Shown here: positions 30,647-41,981 of the stretch, piece by piece
How the letters are laid out: each line of letters starts with the position of its first letter
Position numbering within the stretch: the first letter of the stretch is position 1
Source of the DNA: Arachnomyces sp. PD_36
Taxonomy: Eukaryota > Ascomycota > Eurotiomycetes > Onygenales > Arachnomycetaceae
Direction: 5' to 3'
Assembly (NCBI GenBank): GCA_032988195.1
Contig: JANTQE010000028.1
Location: forward strand, 248,001-312,000
Length of the DNA: 64,000 nucleotides
The notes under the pieces: model-generated
The model's database searches: none
What the model was told of the DNA's origin: nothing
What the model saw: the letters and a program-made list of their open reading frames with translations, nothing else
Made by a program: the position numbers and the translations under genes

Positions 30647-31634
30647 ATGTCGGAATACTGGAAATCGACGGTAAGCTTTACTTTCTCTTCACTCTGTTTT
30701 CTATTTGGAACAAAGTTCTGACAGTTCTCAACAATAGCCCAAGTACTGGTGCAAGCACTGCAAGACATACGTCCGCGACACATCCTACGAGAAAACCCAA
30801 CACGAAGCTACGGGGAAACACCAAGGGAATCTGAAACGCTTCTTACGAGATATCCACCGTGGCAAGGAACGCGAGGAAAGAGAAAACCAGAAAGCGAAAG
30901 ATGAAGTCCAGCGATTGAACGGCATAGTTGCGGGCTCTGGCTCTGGCTCCGATAAACAGAATGCGCCGTGGAATCGTAAACCCGTGGCTCCACCGGTATC
31001 TCAGCAGGCCACTGCTAACGAGAGGAAGAGGCAGGTGGCTCAACTAGCCGAGATGGGGGTTGCGGTACCGCAGGAATTCCGGGGTGAAATGGCTCTTGCT
31101 GGGGATTGGCAGACCATTTCTGAACGGACTATTGAAGGGGATGGGAAAGATGGGGAGGGGTCGGGGATAAATATTGGGGTGCGGAAACGGAAGTATGAAG
31201 GTCAGGAGGAGGAAGAAGAGGCTGGTGAGAGGGTTGTTAAGAAGGGGTGGGGATCGACGACTCGGAAATATCCTGGGTTTCAGGAAGAGGATGAGGATTT
31301 GGATGCTTTGCTTAAGACGACTACGGCGGTAAATGGACGGAAGACGGGTCGACCGGCTATAAAAGCAGAATCACAGCCTGCTGATGCTACGGTGAAGAGT
31401 GAAAAGGTCGAAGGTGCAGAGGATGAAACATCGTCAGTGATCAAAAAGGAAGAGTCTGGATCTGGGGTCGGTAGCTGGATACCTGAAAATAAAAGCCCAG
31501 AGGCAGGTGCTGCAATAAAGGCGGAGGATCCAGGAGAAACTGACGTACCTCCCGAGGTCGCAAAGGAGTCCTCTGAGGGACAAGCGGCTGGGGTTGTTTT
31601 CAAGAAACGCAAACCAAAGCATGCCAGGAAATGA
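30647..31634 (+). CDS. U1-type zinc finger protein (WBP4 / spliceosomal formin-binding-like)
   Basis: Two exons, 30647-30670 and 30738-31634, with a 67-bp intron in phase 0; 306 residues. MSEYWKSTPKYWCKHCKTYVRD, then SYEKTQHEATGKHQGNLKRFL is a matrin/U1-C C2H2 zinc finger (CKHC and HxxxxxH), found at the N-terminus of WBP4/FBP21 and the fission yeast homologue, which associate with the U2 snRNP and early spliceosome. The WW domains of animal WBP4 are not visible. The rest is disordered, acidic, with GSGSGSDKQNAPWNRK and a repeated KxE pattern (IKAESQPADATVKSEK and IKKEESG, resembling SUMO sites), ending in a basic FKKRKPKHARK, which may be a nuclear signal. Family assignment is good; partner assignment is inference. 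Confidence 0.85.
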
Positions 31635-33635
31635 GATCGGTCAGCTGGAGACTATAAAGAGATTTTTCTCCCCCTTTGGTCCACGAAGACTGGTATGACG
31701 ACCCATTCTGGCTCGATACCATAGCGAGGTACTTTACGGTGTACCAAGAGATATCAAAACAGATATCTTGCCTAGATTCCGCCACAGGGCAATGCTGCTA
31801 CTGGGGCTTACTGTCGACTTGTCCTGACCCAACGACGTTCTGTTTAGGAAGCAGGCATGTCTACACCCGCTCTCGCATCTGGCTTTTTTTGGCACATGCT
31901 GAATGCATCGCCATCATACCCATCTGTCATTCACAAGGTAGTGTGGCCTAGTCTACAAAGATGACATTTCATGAATAGAAAAGCTTGGAATCTAGGCTCC
32001 TTCGCCTGGCAGAAAGCTTTCCTATTGCACGAATTACCTATCCTCCTGTTTCCCGTGAGCTCCCTATCCTCAGAGGTAGCAGGTATGCATGCAAACCAAG
32101 GCTACTACTCTAATCAATCACTATTGGTTGGCAAACGAGTCATTACAGCAAACTATTGTGTGAGCTGGATTTACCAGAGAGATAGGTCTGGATATTTGGA
32201 CGGAACCTTTCATTCAGACGATCAATGAATGGACCTCCTGTATAGAAAACCGCAAAACAATAGACAATAGAATGTTCTATTTTTCGATCCTCCCGCAGAG
32301 ACTATAGTACTACAATTCTAGGTTGCGACTCCCTTTTCACTTTTTAATCTCAGTATCTTGTCGTATATAGAAGCAGCTGTAGTTCATCTCGTTTGCTGTG
32401 AATGTCCACTGTGATATAATCAACTTGCTGATTGACCGATGTTATTATATTGATTTCGTCGGATAGAATTCAACAGTAGAAACATCAATTCTGGTCCTCT
32501 TCGTACTTCATCCCAGATCCCAATCTCGTTAATCATAGAACACTTTCGTCTCACCCTTCCCTCTTTCTTCAGACAGCATTGATCTATCCTCATATAAAAT
32601 CAGCTTCTTCTCCCTCATATCGTGGTGGCCGTAAACTCCCCTTGGCGGTGACTTGCCACTGGTTTTCTCTTGTCAACCCTCAGCTTTCTATCGCGCTGGA
32701 CCCAAAAGTTCTTGAGACCCTGGACTCTCACAAACAACACCAATCCCCCGTCGCCAACAACGTCGTTCGGACTACCGCTTTCAACATTGTGGAGGGAGAC
32801 CTTATTGCCTTGAGAAGACGGTCAATGTCGGTTATCGAGTTCACTCGGCTGGCTTCTATTTCGCTTATCTCGGTCAGGTATGTTGATAAATTAACGAGGA
32901 TCTCATTTCCCTTCTGTGCTTTCCCTCTTCGATTGATCGCGTTCTGCAACAATGGATGGATGGCCCTCTGCCTTCACGCTTTCTTTTTACTGGTGCGTTC
33001 AACATGGATTCTATTATTTTGAGAGCTCTGGGAGCTCACGGCTTCTGCCGTGGTTCTAGTTCTCTCTGGCGCATACGGGCTCTGTAACATATCACAGAGC
33101 GTCTGACAGCCACCCGCGACGGAGACAAACCCCATTCTTATCACCTTTTAGGGCCGTCTGGTCATTCCTTATTTTTCGCCAGGGCCTCAATTGTGGCTTT
33201 TGTTCCCTGGGGAGCCGGTGTGCTTAACTATGAGGTCACCCAGCTGAGACAAAAGCGCATTGAGCTCGAAAGACACATTACCCTTCATGCCACCGTCCCT
33301 CACGTACCCTATCGTGGGTACTAGGAGGCTTGTATCTCTTGACAATACTACTTGTCTACAATGTCATTGTGTCTAGAAGCTATGGCTAACTGTCTGTCGA
33401 CCAGAGTTCCATTAGTTCTTTCCGATTAATTCGTCCGAACTTCCTCTCAAATCGCGTGCGCGAAACAACCTCGGATCGAAAATACAACCCGTAACCGTCA
33501 AACACCATTGCGGCTTGATACCTCTACGCCGGCCTCCAGTACCATTTTTGTTGGACTTGTGTCAGAGCCAGTCTTATTGGGCACCCTACTCTTACCCGGC
33601 CTTGAGGGTCGAAATTCATTACTCCACCTCTACAG
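31635..33635. other. Long promoter/leader region of the Zn2Cys6 gene
   Basis: 2.0 kb. Frames such as 32579-33022 + are not supported: they start at a non-ATG or give no recognisable protein. The region probably carries 3' UTR of the previous gene, a long regulatory region and a 5' leader. Confidence 0.45.
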
Positions 33636-35871
33636 ATGTCTGAGACGGTTTCACCAAAACCATCCGCTCAGGATGTTCCTAATGGCCCCAACGGCCCTCC
33701 AAATGAGAATGCGGTGACCTCTCAGCCGGAGAATGGCGCCGTATCACAAATAACCGCCTATCCAACACCGAAATCACAACCTAATTCGGCTGTTGCGCAA
33801 CCCCAGCCTTCTGAATCCCAAAACCAGAAACCGGAACAGCAGCCAACACCACAAAACCATGTCGAGCCGCCCTATACATCATCGGCCGCGCAGCCACCAT
33901 CACAAGTTCCTCCGAATCTACCTCCAATACATGCCGTTGATCGGCCAGCGGAAACAGTTCAGGTTCAGCCGCCTCAGCAGCCTCCACAGTCGCAGCATGT
34001 TCCGCAACGACCACAAGTACCCATGGGACAACCAATGCCCGCGAACCCATCTCCCGTCCCCCAGATGGCTTCAATGAATCAGTTTTATTCTACGTCACCG
34101 CCAAATATGCCGCCGCATGACCAGATGAACATTAGTACAATGCAAGTGGCGGGGTACCAGGGCGAACAAAATAAGTTACTTTCGGGCGGAAGACATAAGA
34201 AGGAGGTGAAGCGCAGAACCAAAACGGGTTGCTTAACGTGCAGGAAACGAAGAATTAAGGTACGTCTAAATAATGCGACGAAAGAAATGTGTTCTGTAGT
34301 TAAAAGTGAATGATGGAGGTGGGATGTCTGTTCCGCACGACCATCTGTCGCTTAACTTGCCGTTGCACAACCAAAACATTCACTTCTTCCTTTGTCTTGA
34401 ACCTATATATCAGGACCCCAGACCAACGAATTCCCCTCCCACAGCTATTTTCGGAACTGACAAGCTTCTTTTTTTGTATTTCCAGTGCGATGAAACCCAT
34501 CCTGTATGCAGAAATTGCGTAAAGAGCAAACGCGAATGCTTGGGATACGACCCAGTGTTTAGAACACAACCCCCTCCATCGGCCATCCAGCCTGCGCCCA
34601 ATCCTCCACCATCGCTAGTGGTCGCCCCTCAGAACCCGTCTTCATATCCTAATATTCCTCCTGGATACGTGGCTGCTGCAGCTCCGCCGCCATTTGTTCC
34701 TTCGCTTCCCTCCGAATCCCCGACCCCGTCGCTCGAACAGCCTGATTACCGCACTTCTACCGACCCGTCGCAACCTCCGCACAACTCACCCCCCGCACCT
34801 CCTCCGACTCAAAACAATACAGAAGGCAATTTGCAACCCCAGGCAGCTCCAGTGCCACCGCCGCCAGCTGATCCCGCCACGATGCCTCAACCTCTTGGCC
34901 AAAAAGGTGCGTGTTCTATCTCTGTTGTTTCTCCTGCTTTGTGGATTTCTCACTTCACAAATATTCCTTTCGTCAAGCTAATATTTTTCTTACCAGTGAA
35001 AAAGCTTAATGCCCATGACCTCCTTTCACTCGACGGAATTCCGCCACCCCCAAAGTTCCCAATCGCTCCACTCCAGCCAGATAGAAGTAGCCAAGTTAGT
35101 GCGGTGTCTGCGATGTATTGTAGCGGAGCAGACAGGTTTCTGGAAACGCACTGGTTCCAAGAGAAGGGTTTGCCTATGCTTGAAGGGGATCCGCAACAGC
35201 GAGCTCAATTCAGCGGCCTCATCGACACGCTTTCAGACCCGCAGCCTACTGACCCGATTGAGCGCGGTAAAGCGAGTAGTCTCGATGCGTCTATGGTTTG
35301 GACAGTGCTAGAGTTATGCCGGGTTGACGAAGGAGGCGTTGCGTCGCCAGGTGGTACTGTACCGCCCGCATCACCAGCTCGACTGGTTGCGTTAAGCAGG
35401 CAGAGAGTTGTCGAGGCGCTGATCACTGGGGATCATTTCGAGAGCAATCCCGCCACAATGCCAGATTCCGTCTTTTTCGAAGATGCGTCCCAATTCTCGA
35501 ACCAGCTACGCCAGAGAGAATACCAATTTTGGAGCAGCCTGGGGTATATCTTGACCCTGCGCGATGGCGAGGGCAACGCTACCGAGCAAATCGATGCTGC
35601 GCTCGCAACATGCCGTTCGCTCTTGGATACCTACGAGAATCGTGACGTACTTTACTCTATCGCCATTGCTCGCATTGTCGGTCACCGCTGGGCTGAACTT
35701 CCTGCCACCGCCACACATCTAGCCAACGGGGAAACTAGGCAGGAGGCAGCACACAAACTCTACATAGCACAAAGGTTCCTAGAAGACGAAGCAGCTGGGA
35801 AATCGGCCATACCGGCGATCAAACGCGTTTGTGGAATGGTCATACGGTCTTGGACACTGTCCCGCGAATAA
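33636..35871 (+). CDS. Zn2Cys6 transcription factor, moc3-like
   Basis: Three exons: 33636-34259, 34486-34906 and 34997-35871, introns 226 bp and 90 bp; 639 residues. The binuclear zinc cluster is CLTCRKRRIKCDETHPVCRNC followed by VKSKREC (C-x2-C-x6-C-x6-C-x2-C-x6-C, at about residues 199-226), and intron 1 lies exactly between RIK and CDE. Residues 1-190 are Pro/Gln/Asn rich with a basic stretch RHKKEVKRRTKTG before the finger. Residues ~240-350 are Pro-rich. The C-terminal ~290 residues (from KLNAHDLLSLDGIP) form the regulatory region resembling Schizosaccharomyces moc3-type regulators, which affect sexual development and stress responses. Target genes cannot be told from the sequence. Confidence 0.88.
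34907..34996 (+). other. Stopless 90-bp intron in the Zn2Cys6 gene
   Basis: Length is a multiple of three and the frame through it has no stop, so retention would insert 30 residues (hydrophobic, ...ALWISHFTN...LIFFLP) between the Pro-rich part and KLNAHDLL. Donor GTGCGT, acceptor CCAG. Confidence 0.6.
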
Positions 35872-38656
35872 TAGGGCGTGTGGGTACCATCGAATCGGCC
35901 CGTACCGGCCCTAGTTTCCCAGCTGCTTTTGTACAAAAACTTCATCTCTTCCCCTAATGCTCGGGTCAAGTCTACGGAAAAGTCGACGCCGCGCGAACGA
36001 AACAAAACCCTCACGATCACGGCTTCCTTTTCTCTTTCCCAGAGGTTATTTCCTTTTGACCGCGGTGTGTATTCGTGGCCGGTTTGGCGTTAAATTTAGG
36101 CGGCACTTGTGATCAGGGATGATGGGCGTTTATTACCCATTTCCATGAGACCAACTGCTATGGCACACGATTTTCCTTTTTTTTTATTCGTTTCTTTTTT
36201 TACTTTTATTTGACCTGGTGTTGGACTACGTCATTTCGCCGGTCACCATATCTTCTTTTTCATGTTGTACTATACAGAGCTCAGCACAATCAGACACGTT
36301 GGCCTTCACAAGAGAGTTTGTTATCCAAGCGGCGCGGCAGAACGGGAGACCCTTTGGCTACTGCAAGTTTGCGCACGGTCTTGCTGGGCTGATAGATGAT
36401 CTAGAGGAAACGAAAAGGGAAACCAGACCCGAAGACAAGCGTTTATGTTTATGCACACACGTCGGAGAGGCCCAAGTTTGCAGTCAGATCCAAACATCCT
36501 TAGCAAATAGGATGAGAACCAAAAAAAGAGATAGAAATGCTAAGAGTGCTTTTTTCAAGAGAATCCTTCTACTCGTTTAGACGTGTTCGTTTTTCTATTT
36601 CCCTCCCTTTCTGCAAACAGGTCTCTTTTGTGTTCCCCTGGCTTGGTTGGGATTGATATTGAAGGATTCAGGGGAGATCCCTAGCTTAGATCTATGTAAC
36701 ACGACATGGGGGAAATCGGAATAGAGATCCTCTTTTCTATTTTATTTCTTTCCGAATGGATCCAGAAGAGGTCATTCTCTTGACTTGGTCTTCCTCACCG
36801 GTAGACCCAAAAAGAACATACTTGGAAAGGGATCAGGGGTCTACTTTCATTGGCTCTATACTGCAGTCTTTCAGTCTTTATTATGCTTTCCCCGGCCCCA
36901 TGTGCAACACAAACAGTGGGTGGGCCCGCATCCCCTCAGATCCTTGGTGGGCTGCTAGTCAAGTAATGACGCAAATATATATTGATCAACACAGCTCTCC
37001 TGCATAGGTATCCTTCTCTTGGACCTGCTTCCCTAAACATCGGGGTAAGCCCACTCCCCACGGAATTAATAGCTATGCCGAAGTAACACCCCATCCTAGA
37101 AATCCGGGGAAGTCTCTCCATCTTGAGATAGCAATGACCTCACGGGGCGGTCTTCGAAGTCTTCATAGGTTTCTGGTGAAGGAAACTAGAGGAAAATATA
37201 GCAAAACTAACTATATATCTGTCTCATTTCCCTTACTTTCCCTTCCCTGGCCATCCCCTCCAATGCGACATCATCTGGATTAAAAATATAGAGGTAGAGT
37301 GTTGTTTAGAAGGGGGTATATAGGGATACGTTGCGCTCTTTAATTTAAGGAGAAGAGGGCGGGCCATTCGATGCTCACCACTTCTTCTCGTTGGCATCCC
37401 ATATTAGATCCCGACGACTTGGGTCACGGTGTTTAAACCTGTATGAATAGCACTCCCTGTGCACCAGTTGTTAGTACGTATGTTCCTTCCGGCAGGTTCC
37501 ATGACCCATCAGTTACCGGAGAGCTTTGGCAAACGCAAGCCTCGCGTCGTTCCTCTCCTCCAAGCGCATAAGCGCATAAGGTCGAAACAAACCAAGCTCT
37601 AACCAGGTACTTTCCGCATCAAAGTTTAGAGGATGAAGGCACCTGGAACACGGTCACTCTCATTTTGTAGTTGCTTGCGGTAAGATATCAGACGTGGTGT
37701 GCAGGTACACCCAGCCTCAGTTAGCTCTTCTAAATTGAAGAGTTCATATAAGGCCCAGCAGCAGGGAATATAAAGAGACTTGGTGTCAACTTCCCCCACA
37801 TCTGAGGTGTCTTGTCTATCGGTTGGGATTCTAGTGAGTTGTTAGTTATTTCCCGTGCCTTAAAGTAGTTATTTCACAGACAGAGGGGACAAAATGTTTC
37901 CTAATCTTCATAATTGCCTTCATATCCGCATCGTCGCCCTCAACCTGCGTTGCTAGGCATGTCGCACTGACCTGTCAGGACTTTGGTTCATTGCCGTCCT
38001 CCTCCTTGTGAAATTGCCGTTCCCCGAAGATTGGCCTCCATTTGTAATGTCTCAATGAAAGCAAGTCGTCAGGTTGTCGGTCTAGGGCCCAAAAAGATGA
38101 CCTATGCTCGCGAAGTTCGTTGAACAACCTGTCGTCTCCCCGCTCTTGTGTCTATGTGGAGAGGCCCAGGTTGTTTGGCACACTCATTATGCGTTTATGA
38201 GAATATGTGTCCATGAAGCCGTGGAATACATAGCTCATATGTCCACACAGGATACGTTGAAACGGCTGGAAAACGAATCATACGTCTGCATTTTACGAGC
38301 AAGGAGGATGTGGCATTAGAGATAGGTCCCCCGAAGTCATATGTGCAGACCTTTCAGCCAATTGCCAAAAGGATTGAACGGGTGTTTATCTGTAGATGTA
38401 AAGGCGTGTGAGGTAGCGCCTCAAGTGGAAGGCTTACAGTCTACAATACTCCTCCAGATCCCGGTGGCTTATGCACGAACAGTTCGAGTTCTAGAAACTA
38501 GCCAGTCAAATGCATTGTATTTTTTTCTGTCGTCTCCCGTTTCGTGGATGCACAATGGATTATGGATGAACTCGGAAGGCAGGTTGAAGTGCGTATGAAC
38601 TCCGGACGTAGCCACCGAAGTGAGCTTTCTATCCTTCTCCTATCTAAATGTCTAAA
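35872..38656. other. 2.8-kb gene-poor region
   Basis: No supported protein. Frames 36218-36580, 36756-37007, 38104-38319 and 38341-38598 are short, and several have non-ATG starts or no homology. A T-rich region (36170-36215) begins the 3' side. Possibly 3' UTR, a noncoding RNA or a fast-evolving small gene. Confidence 0.5.
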
Positions 38657-40303
38657 CTATGCAGATTCGGGAAGATCCGCCTGTTCAGGAACCGGGCTCT
38701 TAAATTTCCCTACAGTAATGGCAAGGCGGACGTTCTCGAGTGCCCAGGCTTCCATAGCAGTTTGTGTCTGGAGTTTATTTAGTCTCATGCATTAGTTTGG
38801 TTCGGTATTAAATGTTTTCTGAAGATTATGTGAGAGAAGCAGGGGGCGAAATCTTTTCTTAAATCCGGGGAGATGGAAGGAATAAAAATATTTCGTGTCA
38901 CTCACCTCGACAGTCCATGTTCCCATGTGAGGTAGAAGCATCACGTTGGGGTTACTTGTTAGGCCAGGGTGGATTTTAGGTTCGTCTTCGAAGACGTCGA
39001 GGCCCGCGGAGAAAACCTTTCCGCTATCTAGGGCTTGGACGAGAGCGGCTTCGTCCATGACGGCGCCTCGGGCTGTGTTGACGACTACCACGCCATCTTT
39101 CATCTTAGCGAATTCAGCGGTGCTGATTATGTGGCGAGTGTTTTTCTGGTGGGGTGTTAGCCTTGGTGATTTTGTCTGAGAGGAATAGGGGTTGAGGGTC
39201 AAGTTGAGCAACAATATCTGGGTATCACTCCAAATGTAGCATAAGGGGCAAGGGGAGGGTTGGAACTCAAACGCACATTTAATGGAAGGTTCAAACTGAT
39301 CACATCACTGGTCTGCAGCAATTCGTCAAAGGGCATATATTGCGCCCCATCGGCCAACTCATCACTCAGTTTCCGGCGGTTGTGATAAATGACCTTCATC
39401 CCGAATGATTCCGCCTTCCGCTTCAAGTTACGCCCGATGCCACCCATCCCTAGGATTCCTAGGACTTTGCCTTCGGGGTCGTGTCCAAGATGCGGAAGTG
39501 GCTGACCTCGCCACTTGCCCTCACGCAGCGCCATCATGCTGCTATTGAAGTTGCGTAGGGCACCAATGATCAAGAACATGTTCACATCTGCTGTGGCATC
39601 ATCCACGGCGGTGGGAACATTTGACACCCGGATTACCGGGGATCTTGCGGTGCATGCATGGACATCAATTTGGTCGTACCCAGCTCCTGGAGGATCGTCA
39701 GTAAGATGAGCAATGTACAACGCGAGAATGACATCTCCTCTTCACCAATGGTCAAATTAGGGCGTTATAACGAATAGAAATCATGTTGAAGGAGGCCCCT
39801 CATTACCGAATCCGAAATGCTCGAGGACAAAAACCCCAAAACCAGAAAAAAATGGAAAAGGGGTAAAAAAGCTGGGGGAAATAAATCACATACCGCAGTG
39901 AGAAACATATCTTAGAGATTTTGGCAGGTAGCTGACCAACTCTTCATCGAAATTTCCAGTGATGGAAGAGGATGGGAAGCAGCGATAGGCCGCCACAATT
40001 CCGTCAAGCTTTCCATCTCGACATTCCTGGATGAAATCGGCTCGGTTTGTCGCCTTGGGAATGATTAACTCTGAGATCTCACCGAGATCCTTCAGATCCT
40101 TATGAGCACTATAGGCAGGTTAGGAGTTCAAGTCAGTTGCTGGGGAATAGGACGGAAAAGGGGGTTGAGCTCAACAAATATGGGCAAAGTGAGAAAGAGT
40201 GGAATACGAGAATTGAAGGGAATTAAAGAGAATGGCTGAGATCAACGTACTGCTCGATTTCCCCCAATATGAGGACCTTCGGCTTCACTGAGTCGGATCC
40301 CAT
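38657..40303 (-). CDS. D-2-hydroxyacid dehydrogenase, glyoxylate/hydroxypyruvate reductase type
   Basis: Five exons on the minus strand: 40251-40303, 39894-40108, 39277-39686, 38906-39145 and 38657-38767; 342 residues. NAD(P)H-dependent, acting on glyoxylate, hydroxypyruvate or a related 2-oxoacid. The dinucleotide fold is GILGMGGIGRNLKRKA (GxGxxG), the substrate Arg is in VNTARGAVMDEA, the Glu in DVFEDEPKIHP and the catalytic His in LLPHMGTWT. SNVPTAVDDATADVNMFLII is the usual segment before the Rossmann fold. Exon 1 gives MGSDSVKPKVLILGEIE. Exon 5 supplies the C-terminal helix TQTAMEAWALENV. It contributes to glycine/serine or glyoxylate metabolism; the exact substrate is not decidable. The five-exon model is fully in phase. 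Confidence 0.92.
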
Positions 40304-41981
40304 GTTTCCCCCTGTCAATGGTAGCTGCAACTGATAGGAAAATCAGTTGATGTCTGGTGTCTGTGAAATCTTCAAACTGAGAGAATTGATGGATGCGAAG
40401 TCTGGGGTTCTCAGGCGGATGTATTTAGATGCAGAAAGTTATTGAACTCCGTATAGTTATCTAGGTGGCGGTGTTTATATATTCGAGCTGCAGATGAAAA
40501 GGGGTGAGCAACAAGAATCCAGGTGATATTGGCTGCGTGGTGTTTAGTTCTCGGGTGTTTTTGGAAGAGGCTTTTTGATATCTTTGCAGGGGAGTAGATA
40601 GTACGGGGAATATACCCAAGATATTAGAGATCAAGGAGTTCGAGTAGGGAGATGGTATGTACAAGATACCGTGGCCTTGGAGAGGACTTTTATATGGAGA
40701 GACGGAAAGGAGAGGTGAATATATAGAGAGGGGCAAAGGAAGAGGAAGAAGACGAACCAAGATAGCCGGAAAGGATAAGAAGAAACTGTGCGGAGAAATT
40801 ACCCCGATGCCCCACTAGAGAACAGACATTCTTTGGATCTAAATCTTTCAATTTGGATCTCTCTGCTAGGCCTCAAAAGAGGTATATATCTCTTTTTATA
40901 TATCCATAAACGAGAGATTTCCATAAAGTGAACCCTGCATAGTGATAATTGCGGTGAAAATAGGTGTAGGGAAGAGAAAATCTCATCGGTGAAGCAGGTG
41001 TTACAAGTTAACTAAAGACGGCAGTGATGACGCCTTAAATGCCAGGGGAAGATTGACCCTAAGATCATCCCCAGAGCCCCTAAAGTTTTAGGCTTTGACA
41101 GTTAAAAACGTCCTCCGAAACCGCCCACAATTCCAGGCCTCGATGTCGGGTCCTCGGCAACCATTTCAACCCACTCTCGGGCAATGGTAGCCCGAGCTGC
41201 TTCTCTTTAAAAAGGAGAAAACGTTAAGAGTCAATGAACGTTGGTTCTTCCAACAGCAGATTCAATCGTGTCAAAAGGCAATGTCTCCAACCCCGACCTG
41301 GAGCAGAGGCCATCTACTAGTACTATCGCTCTGACTCCTTGCTATCGGCAAGGGTGATTGCGACATGAATATCTCTCAGACCGCCGCAGAGGACGGGATC
41401 TCATGACTGCAGAAACGAAAATCATGGTGAGAACTAATGCTGCAAGAGATGTTTTTGAATACCGAAAAAACAATCACCTACATGAGTCCCGAAGAAAAAA
41501 AGCACCTACATTTGACAGGGATAAGTCATGCACGCCATGGATATCTTGATCTCTGCCCCCTATTCCGCCCTGAATCGGTGTTGAGGCGGACGTTGATGGG
41601 CCTTTTTCAAGCATAAACTGCAGCAAGGGAATCGATATTCGAGTAATTATCGGTTGTTAATTGAACCCGACTCCGTCACTTGCAGGAGAGACCAGGATGA
41701 AAGGATGAAGGATGAGGACGGGCATTGTGCCATTGACCGGCGGCTCTGTCTCTCATCCCCCGGATCGCGACCTGCATATGCAGCACAATCGCGACTCTAA
41801 AAACAGTACGAGGTGTCACCGCCAACCTCAAGATACGCCCAGAAAAAAAAGAAACAACGGTCAAGGGATGATAGGTCAATCCGGACGACCGGTCAAGTGT
41901 GATAAAATTTCACCTGCGCCATAGTTATGTGCTTTTACCCTTTTCGTCTCAGCCTTCTTTATTCTCGAATAAATGTACATA
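40304..41981. other. Long intergenic region
   Basis: About 1.7 kb between the start of the dehydrogenase and the stop of CWF19 on the same strand. Contains a long AT/purine-rich stretch from about 40460 to 40990. Frames 40461-40760 and 41358-41549 are not supported. Confidence 0.5.

Noticed and set aside
32579..33022. 147-codon plus-strand frame upstream of the Zn2Cys6 gene
   Set aside because: Starts at a non-ATG codon (the listed first codon is TTG) and contains no family signature; more likely leader sequence.
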